A DNA stretch of 27,815 nucleotides, taken from the IMG/VR virus record IMGVR_UViG_3300027983_000098, positions 1 to 27,815 of that record, one strand, 5' to 3'. The position numbers and the translations under genes are program-made. The notes beneath the pieces are model-generated. The model made no database searches, was not told the DNA's origin, and saw nothing but the letters and a program-made list of their open reading frames with translations. Each line of letters opens with the position of its first letter. Within the stretch, counting starts at the first letter, position 1. Positions 1 to 6,889 of the stretch are shown piece after piece. This stretch comes from a virus.

Positions 1-1027
1 CTGCTACTGCCCACAAACGCGTGCGTCGACTTTGCCTTGATAGAGTCTGGGGCCGCTTGGCACAGCCACACCAAGGGTTGCAGACATGGGCGCTCTCACC
101 ACTATCTCCCCCGCTGCCGCCACCAGAGTTGCCCAAATAGGAAGTTCCTCCTGTGAAAGATCCGCCGACAGCGCCTCCGCCGCCGCCTCCTCCGCCTCCG
201 CGCACGGTATTACTCGCGATATTACCGGGAGCGCCTAAGCCCCCATTGCCTAAACTGGCCACCCCTGCACCACCGGCCGCATTGGTGCCGAACAGACTAG
301 TAAAACTGACAAATCCGCCGCCACCACCACCACCGCTGGCGCTGCCCAGCACCCCAGGCGCCCCACCACCACCGCCGCCCGCATAGGCCAGCGTGCCGAA
401 GCTAGTCACCCCACCGCGCTCACCCTGCCCGGCAATCGTGCCACCAGTCGGCGTTACGCCAGACTGCCCGCCGGCAGCCGTCGCGCCGACGATGACCGTC
501 ACGCTGGCCGGCACGTCAGATGCATTGAACAGCATGTAGTTACTGCCGGCACCGCCACCGCCGGCACCACCGGAACCCGACCCGGCCGCGTAGGTGCCGC
601 CGAAACCGCCAGCCCCACCGGAGCCGACAGCAAACACGCTGAACTCCCTCGCACCAGTCGGCCTGGTGAATGTGAAGGTGCTGTCCGACGCAGCAAGCTG
701 AATGAACCCGCCCACCAGCAGGATCGAGGTAAGGTTAGTGCCGTCCGATTGGATGATCCGCGTGTCGCCAGGATACACCGCCGGGTTGACCACACCGTCC
801 AGCGTGCCGCTAATAGCGAGCCTCTTAGTTGCTCCTGTGGTTCCGGTGCCGCTGTGCTTGAGGATGCAATACCAGCCGGCCCCCAACGTCGCCGCTGCGG
901 TCAGCGTGATCGTAGCGGCAACGGACCCGGTGTATTCGATGATCTTGCCGCGGTCGCCAGAGACGATTGTGTAGCTGGCGGTTTTCAGGTCACGCGGCAT
1001 CTGTTCGAAGCCACCAAAAATCGGCAT
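1..1027 (-). CDS. Glycine-rich tail fibre/adhesin 2 (partial, runs off left edge)
   Basis: From ATG 1027 the frame is open to the left edge (about 342 codons). The N-terminus, MPIFGGFEQMPRDLKTASYT then SGDRGKIIEYTG and ITLTAAATLGAGWYCILKHS, is a beta domain found in phage fibres that cover capsular or O-antigen targets. From about 135 the protein is Gly-rich with the same layout as fibre 1: a hydrophobic strand, a Gly block, then SVTVIVGATAAGG and YAGGGGGGAPG. The last 30 codons before the edge change to Cys/Arg-rich sequence (HVCNPWCGCAKRPQ), which may mean a frameshift or simply a different C-terminal module; it cannot be settled here. Confidence 0.7.
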   Translation of the reverse strand, partial: MPIFGGFEQMPRDLKTASYTIVSGDRGKIIEYTGSVAATITLTAAATLGAGWYCILKHSGTGTTGATKRLAISGTLDGVVNPAVYPGDTRIIQSDGTNLTSILLVGGFIQLAASDSTFTFTRPTGAREFSVFAVGSGGAGGFGGTYAAGSGSGGAGGGGAGSNYMLFNASDVPASVTVIVGATAAGGQSGVTPTGGTIAGQGERGGVTSFGTLAYAGGGGGGAPGVLGSASGGGGGGGFVSFTSLFGTNAAGGAGVASLGNGGLGAPGNIASNTVRGGGGGGGGGAVGGSFTGGTSYLGNSGGGSGGDSGESAHVCNPWCGCAKRPQTLSRQSRRTRLWAVA

Positions 1028-1030
1028 GGG

Positions 1031-1378
1031 TCAGCCCTCCAGGATCGTGACGAGGGACGACCCGACGCTCGCCGACATCCGCACCTGGCCACTGGAGATG
1101 ACGGGTCCGCTTTCGTACGACTGTCCCGGTCCCAAATAGATGGTGCCTGGTTGTCCGAAAGCCGCCGGTCCGCCGGTCATGTTGAACCACACGCCAGTGC
1201 CGGGGTTTGACGCCTGGATAAACAGGTATCGGCGCGACGGAAAAGCCGCCAGCACGACCGAGCTTGCTGTTCCAACCGTGGTCGAAACATCGGCGATCGC
1301 GGACGAGGGGTCTCCACTGGTTACGTAGACTGGAATGGCGCCGACGGGGTTGCTCTGGCTGTTCGGAAAACCTGTCAT
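1031..1378 (-). CDS. Small beta-rich virion protein between two fibres, 115 aa
   Basis: The protein starts at ATG 1378 with AGGGA about 10 nt upstream. It is beta-rich: ASSVVLAAFPSRRYLFIQAS followed by VWFNMTGG and TIYLGPGQSYES. This order (PSRR, a strand, then an aromatic strand and a PGQ turn) recurs in the 134-aa protein upstream of the sheath, so the two are probably relatives. It may be a fibre cap, fibre chaperone or decoration protein. It has no catalytic motif. Spacing of 3 nt to the next gene suggests coupled translation. Confidence 0.58.
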   Translation of the reverse strand: MTGFPNSQSNPVGAIPVYVTSGDPSSAIADVSTTVGTASSVVLAAFPSRRYLFIQASNPGTGVWFNMTGGPAAFGQPGTIYLGPGQSYESGPVISSGQVRMSASVGSSLVTILEG

Positions 1379-1388
1379 GGCATCGTCC

Positions 1389-2384
1389 CTACGAGTAGCA
1401 GCTGATCAGCAGCAGTCCCGGTGCTCCAGCGCCGCCTGCCCGCGCGACCACTTCGCTCTGAAGATTCATGCCGCCTGAGCCGCCCGCGCCTTTGCCGGTG
1501 GCCGTAGCGCCAGAGGACGATGTTCCCGCTTCGCCGCCGCCAGTGCCGTAGCTCGAATTTGCACCCGACCCGGAGAAGCCGTTGCCCGGACTGAATGCCT
1601 GGCCGATTCCGCCAGCATCGCCGCCGGCGAGATACAGCGCTGTGCCGCCGCTCTGGCTGGCCAACGCCCCTGCGCCGCCGCCGCCGACCGCGCCGGGCGG
1701 CACGATCCCAGTCACCCCGAGGCCGCCCAGAGCACCGGGAAATGTGATGGACCCGAAGGTCCCGACCAGGGTTGTGACGGTGCCGGCCGCCCCGTTGCCG
1801 CTGCTGATGCCGATGACGCCGCCGGCGCCGCCGACCCCGATGGTGGCCACCAGGGAGGTCAGGCCGCTGGCGACTTCGACCTTGCCCCAGCCGCCGCTGC
1901 CGCCGCCCGGGCCGGGTGCGAACTCCCCCACGGCCGTGACATCAGCTGCACCCCCCCCGCCGCCGGCGCCCACGCCTTCGACCAAGATCCGGTTGGTGCC
2001 GGCTGGCAGTGCGACAGCGCCGTTGGAGGTGACCGCCAGTGTGCCGAGCAGTCGCCCTGGCGTGGCTGCCAGCTGCGCCATCGCCTCCATCGTGCCCTTG
2101 GTATTGAGGTTGGCCGCGATGTCGCCCGCAGTCCAGCTCAGCGCGGTAGTGCCTTCCTGCGCGCGCACGACGGTCAGCGCATCGCCTGATCGGACGGTAA
2201 CGTGGACCACTTCGCGCAGCAGCTTCGTGACCGCGTCGATCAACGTCATGACGAAGTATTGGCCGACGCTGGGGTTGGGAAACAGCACCCCGGTGCCAGG
2301 CGCCAGATTGCAGGTGGTGGCGACGTTGCTGATTGATCCCGCCAGGGTGGACGCGGCGTTGTTGCTGAATCGGATAATGGACAC
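1389..2384 (-). CDS. Glycine-rich tail fibre/adhesin 1, 331 aa
   Basis: The start is GTG 2384 with GGGAGA 8 nt upstream. Residues 1-100 are a baseplate-attachment-like domain (SIIRFSNNAASTLAGSISNV, TVVRAQEGTTALSWTAGDI). Residues about 135-325 are dominated by Gly-rich stretches (VGAGGGGG, GPGGGSGGWG, GGGGAGA) separated by short hydrophobic loops, the pattern of polyglycine-II bundles in T-even gp38-type adhesins, whose loops bind receptors. The protein ends GAPGLLLISCYS. It follows gpJ, as tail fibre genes do. The 108-nt gap before it contains an 11-bp tandem repeat and no gene. Confidence 0.7.
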   Translation of the reverse strand: MSIIRFSNNAASTLAGSISNVATTCNLAPGTGVLFPNPSVGQYFVMTLIDAVTKLLREVVHVTVRSGDALTVVRAQEGTTALSWTAGDIAANLNTKGTMEAMAQLAATPGRLLGTLAVTSNGAVALPAGTNRILVEGVGAGGGGGAADVTAVGEFAPGPGGGSGGWGKVEVASGLTSLVATIGVGGAGGVIGISSGNGAAGTVTTLVGTFGSITFPGALGGLGVTGIVPPGAVGGGGAGALASQSGGTALYLAGGDAGGIGQAFSPGNGFSGSGANSSYGTGGGEAGTSSSGATATGKGAGGSGGMNLQSEVVARAGGAGAPGLLLISCYS

Positions 2385-2492
2385 GCGACTGTCTCCCGCC
2401 AGGATGCGGGCCTTCTTTATCCCGATTGCGGCACGACTGCATAGAGTTTCCGCCGCGCCACCGCTGCGCCACCGCTGCGCAGCACGTCGAGA

Positions 2493-3911
2493 TCAGCCCT
2501 GGACGATGTCGATGTGCGTGGCGTCGCTGTAGACGTAGCTCTCGGGATCGCCTGCGATGATGCCTGTGCCGGCGCTGGGCGGAACGCCGATGCCGTTGAT
2601 CGAGACAGCGAAGATCATCCGCGTCAGCTGCGAGGCAGGCACCAGCGAAGCCACAGCATTGGCGAAGACCACTTGCAGCTCGAACAGGTTCATCGGCTGG
2701 CCGACGACCACGTCCATTACGTAGGCGACCAGCGCCGGCGAGCCCAACTGCGCCACGGCCGCGGGCGGCACCAGGTTTGTGCTGGTCGTGTTCCAGGTCA
2801 CTGAGATATCGACCACCTGCTGCGGCGGCTGCACGTAGCGGATGATGTATGTGTCGGGGAAATCGAAGATGTCGACTGCCTGATTGCGATCGTTCGGTGT
2901 GCAGATGCCCCCGCTCACATATGCGCCAAAGGCCGTCGTATTGACGCCGATCGAGAAGGTTTTCTGGGTGATGACCGTCGCTGTGTACGTGTTGCCGTTG
3001 AGCGCGGTCATGCCGACCACGTCAGCGATCGTGACCGGATCGCCGGTGATGTAGCCGTGGTTCAGGTCGGTCGTCACCACCCCAGGGTTGGCCTGTGTCA
3101 CGTCGGTGATGGCGATGGTGCTGCCGACCAGCGTGCTGATGTCGAAAAGCGCGATGAATATGGCGTACGCCACCTGGTAGGGATCGCCGCCGCCACAGAT
3201 CACCTCCCAGCCGCTCGCCTTCTGGCGCACCGAGACCAGCCGCGCCTGCACACCCTCCACAGCCTGCAGCGCGGTGCGCAGCGCCGTCGGCATGCCCTGG
3301 CTGACCGCGAGCCCCGCTTGCAGCACCTGCGCGCGGTATTGCTCCGTCGTCTGCGCGCCGATGCCTGGCAGCCCAGCGGTAGGGTTGCTGACGGCCAGGG
3401 TCACTTCGGCCGGAACCGAAGTCACCATCTGGTCGACGGTTCCGGGCGGCACAGCCCAAGAGCCCTGTTCGGTGGCCAGCGCGAAGATGCTGGCCGACTG
3501 GCCTGCCGTGCCGATCACTCCGCCGGTCTGCACCACGTACTGGCGGATGGTATCGCTGACCACAAACCCGGCTGAGATCACGAAGCCGACCGATCCGGTG
3601 AAAGTCACCTGAACGCTGGTCGTGCTGTTCCGGCCCAGCGGGACGCCGTAGATGTTACCCAGCTGCCGCAGTAAAAAGACATTAGCGCCATACGGCGTGA
3701 GGCTGTTGACCAGCTCCACGCGCGCTGCATCAGCCAGAGCGATTGCAGCCACGTCAGTGCTGGCGATGTCCTCGATCAAGGAGCCCGGCAGGTTCGCGGT
3801 GTATCCGGGGTTCGTGCTGGCCACCCGGTCAATCAGCGCCTGGCGGATGACGATCGGCGACTGCGGCTGCAGCCCGGCCGCCGTGACCAATGTGGGAAAG
3901 CTGTCGCTCAT
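2493..3911 (-). CDS. Baseplate protein J-like with inserted beta domain
   Basis: This 472-residue gpJ/gp6-type protein starts at ATG 3911. Typical J features are PGSLIEDIASTDVAAIALAD, NIYGVPLGRN, a beta ring segment (VQVTFTGSVGFVISAGFVVS), then GAQTTEQYRAQVLQAG with GMPTALRTALQAVEGV and the C-terminal YVMDVVVGQPMNLFELQVVF. The J ring forms the wedge that rearranges during triggering. Residues about 266-338 are an extra beta module (NHGYITGDPVTIADVVGM, LNGNTYTATVITQKTF) that interrupts the usual J core and resembles modules in the sheath and decoration proteins. Confidence 0.85.
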   Translation of the reverse strand: MSDSFPTLVTAAGLQPQSPIVIRQALIDRVASTNPGYTANLPGSLIEDIASTDVAAIALADAARVELVNSLTPYGANVFLLRQLGNIYGVPLGRNSTTSVQVTFTGSVGFVISAGFVVSDTIRQYVVQTGGVIGTAGQSASIFALATEQGSWAVPPGTVDQMVTSVPAEVTLAVSNPTAGLPGIGAQTTEQYRAQVLQAGLAVSQGMPTALRTALQAVEGVQARLVSVRQKASGWEVICGGGDPYQVAYAIFIALFDISTLVGSTIAITDVTQANPGVVTTDLNHGYITGDPVTIADVVGMTALNGNTYTATVITQKTFSIGVNTTAFGAYVSGGICTPNDRNQAVDIFDFPDTYIIRYVQPPQQVVDISVTWNTTSTNLVPPAAVAQLGSPALVAYVMDVVVGQPMNLFELQVVFANAVASLVPASQLTRMIFAVSINGIGVPPSAGTGIIAGDPESYVYSDATHIDIVQG

Positions 3912-4255
3912 ATCGCGATCTCCTGCTGGATCGTCGTGCCGTAGTTGGTGACGATGTTCACCCGATAGGTAGGAGTCGGCTCAGGCATCCTGGTGATGAT
4001 CACCGACGCAAAGTAGGGCGCGAACTGTCGTTGCGTCTGGAACACGTAGAAGTCGGGGAATATCTGCTGGATGATCGACTGCTCGGACGGAATGCCGTGG
4101 TTCGCAAAGAACGGCGATTCGCCCAGGATCAGCAGTAGGCACTGGCAGAGCGTGGTCACGAATACATAGTCGTCCGACCCATTGTCCTGGGACTGGATCT
4201 CGACCCACTGCTTGTAGCCAGTCGCGTCCGGTGGCAGGCGTCCGTACGTCCTCAT
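3908..4255 (-). CDS. Baseplate wedge/sheath-initiator protein, gp25/W-like
   Basis: The 115-residue protein begins MRTYGRLPPDATGYKQWVEI and lies between gpV and gpJ, exactly where gpW/gp25 occurs. The centre, VTTLCQCLLLILGESPFFAN followed by HGIPSEQSIIQQ, fits the gp25 helix-loop pattern in which GE and a following Phe/Asn region are conserved. The end (YRVNIVTNYGTTIQQEIAI) is a beta hairpin that could start sheath assembly. Both ends overlap neighbouring genes (ATGA). Confidence 0.7.
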   Translation of the reverse strand: MRTYGRLPPDATGYKQWVEIQSQDNGSDDYVFVTTLCQCLLLILGESPFFANHGIPSEQSIIQQIFPDFYVFQTQRQFAPYFASVIITRMPEPTPTYRVNIVTNYGTTIQQEIAI

Positions 4256-4857
4256 GTCGGTGGTCCCGATGTTCCGCCGCCTGGCTGGACCGCCGAGTGG
4301 CGATGCGTCTTCAGGCTGATGCCGTCGGCTATCACGTCGCCGCCCACCACGGTGACATTTCCGCCGCCCGGCAGAGTGATGACGATGCCGGCGGGGGTCA
4401 ATTCGATCTTGCAGGTGCCTCCGCTGTCGCGGATCGTCACGCCGCCCGGGCCGTAGAGCGTGACCACGTTTGGCCCCACGTCCTGGAACCCGAGGTTCCC
4501 GATCGGCGCGAACACCAGCGCGCCGAGGTTGCTCTGCTGGGTGAGGTCGGCAGTGCCTCCGCCCAGGCCTGACATGCCGCCGAGGTAGGCGTCAGCCGGA
4601 ATGACGAAACCGCGGCAGCCCACCGGCAGGGGCGCGCGGATGTATTCGCTGGTCAGCACCGGCACCTTCACGCGCGGCAGAGTGAAGGGGATGGCGCCGA
4701 GCTCGAATTTGACGGTCACGATGGCGCCCGCCTTGTTCACAGCCACGATCGACGCCGGCAGCGCCTTCCCGAGCAGCTGGATCGCGTCGAGCGCTCGCTG
4801 TCTGCTGAGGTCGTTGAGGCTTTGGCCGAGAGGTTTGCGCAGATATGCGTCAGACAT
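4252..4857 (-). CDS. Baseplate spike protein gpV-like
   Basis: This 201-residue protein starts at ATG 4857. The N-terminal part has an OB-like barrel (GKALPASIVAVNKAGAIVTV), followed by a segment with NLGALVFAPIGNLGF. From about 125 the sequence becomes a short-repeat beta helix (VTLYGPGGVTIRDSGG, IELTPAGIVITLPGGGNVTV). It ends with KTHRHSAVQPG, where the HxH pair (H185 and H187) is the iron-binding tip motif of P2 gpV-type spikes. The trimer would pierce the outer membrane on sheath contraction. Its stop overlaps the next start (ATGA). Confidence is high from motif plus context. Confidence 0.85.
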   Translation of the reverse strand: MSDAYLRKPLGQSLNDLSRQRALDAIQLLGKALPASIVAVNKAGAIVTVKFELGAIPFTLPRVKVPVLTSEYIRAPLPVGCRGFVIPADAYLGGMSGLGGGTADLTQQSNLGALVFAPIGNLGFQDVGPNVVTLYGPGGVTIRDSGGTCKIELTPAGIVITLPGGGNVTVVGGDVIADGISLKTHRHSAVQPGGGTSGPPT

Positions 4858-5851
4858 TGGCCAACATCTTCACCATCTGGAACGTGGTCACCCACGACAT
4901 TCCGCTGGACGCGCGAAACCGGCCGGTGTGGCGGGCGTTATTGATCTGGAACATGCCAGCAAATGCATCGCGCGCGCGCGCCTGCGATTGCGACTGCGCC
5001 GTGGTCAGGCTCTGGAGGAATGCGAGGTTCGGCGGCAGCGCCACGAAATCGCCCGGCTGGAGGTCTCCGCGCATCACGGTGGTGACCGAAATCGTGTTGG
5101 CTGACAGCCAGACGATCTGGCCCACCAGGTCGTTGAACATGATCGCCTTGGGCGGAGTGCGCGTCGAGCCGTCCTGGATGACGAACTCCGTGCCGCGCAA
5201 GGAGATCTGGACACCGGCATAGCCGCGGTCGCGGATGATGCCGAGACTGATGTTCCGCACAAAAGTCGCAAATTGGAGCATCGTCGCGTAGTAGCCCGGC
5301 TGGACATGCGGCAGCACCAGGCGCGGGCTGATGTTGATCGTCAGCGTGTAGGGTGGCGGGAATGCCGCGCGCAGGGTGGCGCGCAGCGCGTCGGCCAGGC
5401 TGCGGCCGGCTTCCCAGTTGATGGTCAAGTTGATCGGAACTTCCGGCAGGGTTGCGCCAGCAGAGTAGATCAGCTCCAGCGTCATGTCCGTGCCGACCCA
5501 ATTGCCGAACGCTTGCTGGATCGTGCCTGTCATCAGCAACCCGGCCTGTGCGGGTTTTGCCAGGGGCAAGCCGCGCTGCATGCCGCCGAACACCTCGATG
5601 TTCATGAGGTTGAAGTTGCTCGCCTGGATCAGAGTGTCGAGGTCGATGCCGTAAATCCGCACATGGCCGCCGCCCATTGGGGTGGCAAAACTGGTGACCG
5701 GAATGTCGAAATCAACGTCCAGGGCGTTCGGCAGCACGAACCCTGCCGGGCTTTGGGCGCGATAGGACCGCAGCACGACGCCCGTCACCGCTGGCCTGCC
5801 TGCCGCCGCCGGCGCTGCAGGACGCACGATGTTGATCAGGTAGTAGCGCAC
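4850..5851 (-). CDS. Baseplate hub protein (gp27/gp44-like), 333 aa
   Basis: The start is GTG 5851, with GAGGT about 9 nt upstream; the product begins MRYYLINIVRPAAPAAAGRP. It has beta-rich N-terminal and central parts (PNALDVDFDIPVTSFATPMG, RIYGIDLDTLIQASNFN), then a region with LADALRATLRAAFPPP and IVWLSANTISVTTVMRGDLQ typical of hub proteins that connect the tube to the spike. The C-terminus (FRASSGMSWVTTFQMVKML) is like that of related phages. It precedes the gpV spike and overlaps its start by 8 nt. Confidence 0.7.
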   Translation of the reverse strand: MRYYLINIVRPAAPAAAGRPAVTGVVLRSYRAQSPAGFVLPNALDVDFDIPVTSFATPMGGGHVRIYGIDLDTLIQASNFNLMNIEVFGGMQRGLPLAKPAQAGLLMTGTIQQAFGNWVGTDMTLELIYSAGATLPEVPINLTINWEAGRSLADALRATLRAAFPPPYTLTINISPRLVLPHVQPGYYATMLQFATFVRNISLGIIRDRGYAGVQISLRGTEFVIQDGSTRTPPKAIMFNDLVGQIVWLSANTISVTTVMRGDLQPGDFVALPPNLAFLQSLTTAQSQSQARARDAFAGMFQINNARHTGRFRASSGMSWVTTFQMVKMLANV

Positions 5852-5861
5852 GCGCGCGACC

Positions 5862-6137
5862 TCACGGGTCGATGACTTCGAACTGCCCGCGCGCCGGTCG
5901 CCAGACCAGTTTCGTCGCTGTGTAGTTGGCGGTCAGGCTGATATCCCGGTCCAGCGGCGACCCCACCATGGCGATCGCGAGCAGCAGGACGGCATCGTCG
6001 GAGTAGATGTTGGCGTACCAGCGCTGGCCGAACAGGTTCCACGTCACCACCACCGTGTACGCTTGGCCGTCCAGCACCGCCTGGAACTGGAATGGTGTCG
6101 TCGGCGTCGGCAGGAAGGGAACGAGCACCGTGCTCAT
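5862..6137 (-). CDS. Baseplate plug protein, Pam3 gp18-like
   Basis: The 91-residue protein begins MSTVLVPFLPTPTTPFQFQA at ATG 6137, overlapping the preceding stop. The core PFQFQAVLDGQAYTVVVTWN and FGQRWYANIYSDD, followed by VGSPLDRDISL and a C-terminal WRPARGQFEV, matches the small beta proteins identified as the baseplate plug in cyanophage Pam3. These sit at the end of the tube and close it until contraction. The length fits the family, and its position just before the hub gene agrees. Confidence 0.78.
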   Translation of the reverse strand: MSTVLVPFLPTPTTPFQFQAVLDGQAYTVVVTWNLFGQRWYANIYSDDAVLLLAIAMVGSPLDRDISLTANYTATKLVWRPARGQFEVIDP

Positions 6138-6889
6138 ATCAGCGGAACCTCCGCGGCGCCCGGCAGGACGCCTGCGCCGATCACGTTTTGCGCCGCGGAC
6201 AGCACAGACGCCGCGGCTCCGGCCAAGGCCTGGCCGACAGTGAGCGCCGCACCGCTGGACGCGCCCGTAGTCAGAACGCCCCTGGCGATCGGCGCCATCT
6301 GCGCGTTGAGTGCGCCGAGCGCGTCGTCCTCGGTGATCAACGGGCGGGTGAAATCGAACTGGAATTCCGCCTGCACCTGGCGGCCGGAACTCTGCGTGAT
6401 GTCGCGCAGGTCGGTGAGCAGGCAGTTGGTATAGATGAACGCCGGCGTCGCGACGATATATGTGCCCCCGGTCGTGCTGTGCAGGTTTAGGGTGGCGCGC
6501 AGCGCGGTCATTGTAGACAACTTGGTGATGTAGCCGCCCGGGCCGCGGGCTGGGCAGATCATGCGCAGCGAGATTCGCAGGGGATCGGAGATGATCGCGT
6601 TGGCTGCCACCTGCTGGTTCGCGAATGGATAGTCACCCACCCGGTTGGCGATCAGCGTGCCGCCCGGCAGCGGTTCGAAGTGGCCGAAGAAGTCGTTCAG
6701 CGCCAGGTTGTCCGCGCCGCCCATGATGCCGCGGATGAAGTTGATCGACTCCGTCAGCGCGATGATCGGCAGCACGCCGGTCGGCACAAACTCTGTCACG
6801 CGACTCGTGCCGGTCAGGATGACGGGGCTGATCTCGTAGCCGAGCTTGAAGATCTCTCGCCCGATCGAGGTGAAGGCGCTGCCGCTCAT
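6134..6889 (-). CDS. Tail/baseplate hub-associated protein, 251 aa
   Basis: ATG 6889 overlaps the tape measure stop (ATGA). The protein begins MSGSAFTSIGREIFKLGYEI and includes TEFVPTGVLPIIALTESINF and a beta-rich middle (GPGGYITKLSTMTALRATLN); the end is Ala/Gly-rich and helical. In myophages with DUF3383 sheaths, a protein of this size sits between the tape measure and the baseplate plug and is thought to cap the tail tube or link it to the hub. I see no enzymatic motif. The assignment is by position. Confidence 0.6.
   Translation of the reverse strand: MSGSAFTSIGREIFKLGYEISPVILTGTSRVTEFVPTGVLPIIALTESINFIRGIMGGADNLALNDFFGHFEPLPGGTLIANRVGDYPFANQQVAANAIISDPLRISLRMICPARGPGGYITKLSTMTALRATLNLHSTTGGTYIVATPAFIYTNCLLTDLRDITQSSGRQVQAEFQFDFTRPLITEDDALGALNAQMAPIARGVLTTGASSGAALTVGQALAGAAASVLSAAQNVIGAGVLPGAAEVPLI

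Noticed and set aside
2455-2480. 11-bp tandem repeat (GCGCCACCGCT, two copies) before fibre 1
   Set aside because: Short, GC-rich and only two copies; probably replication slippage without function.
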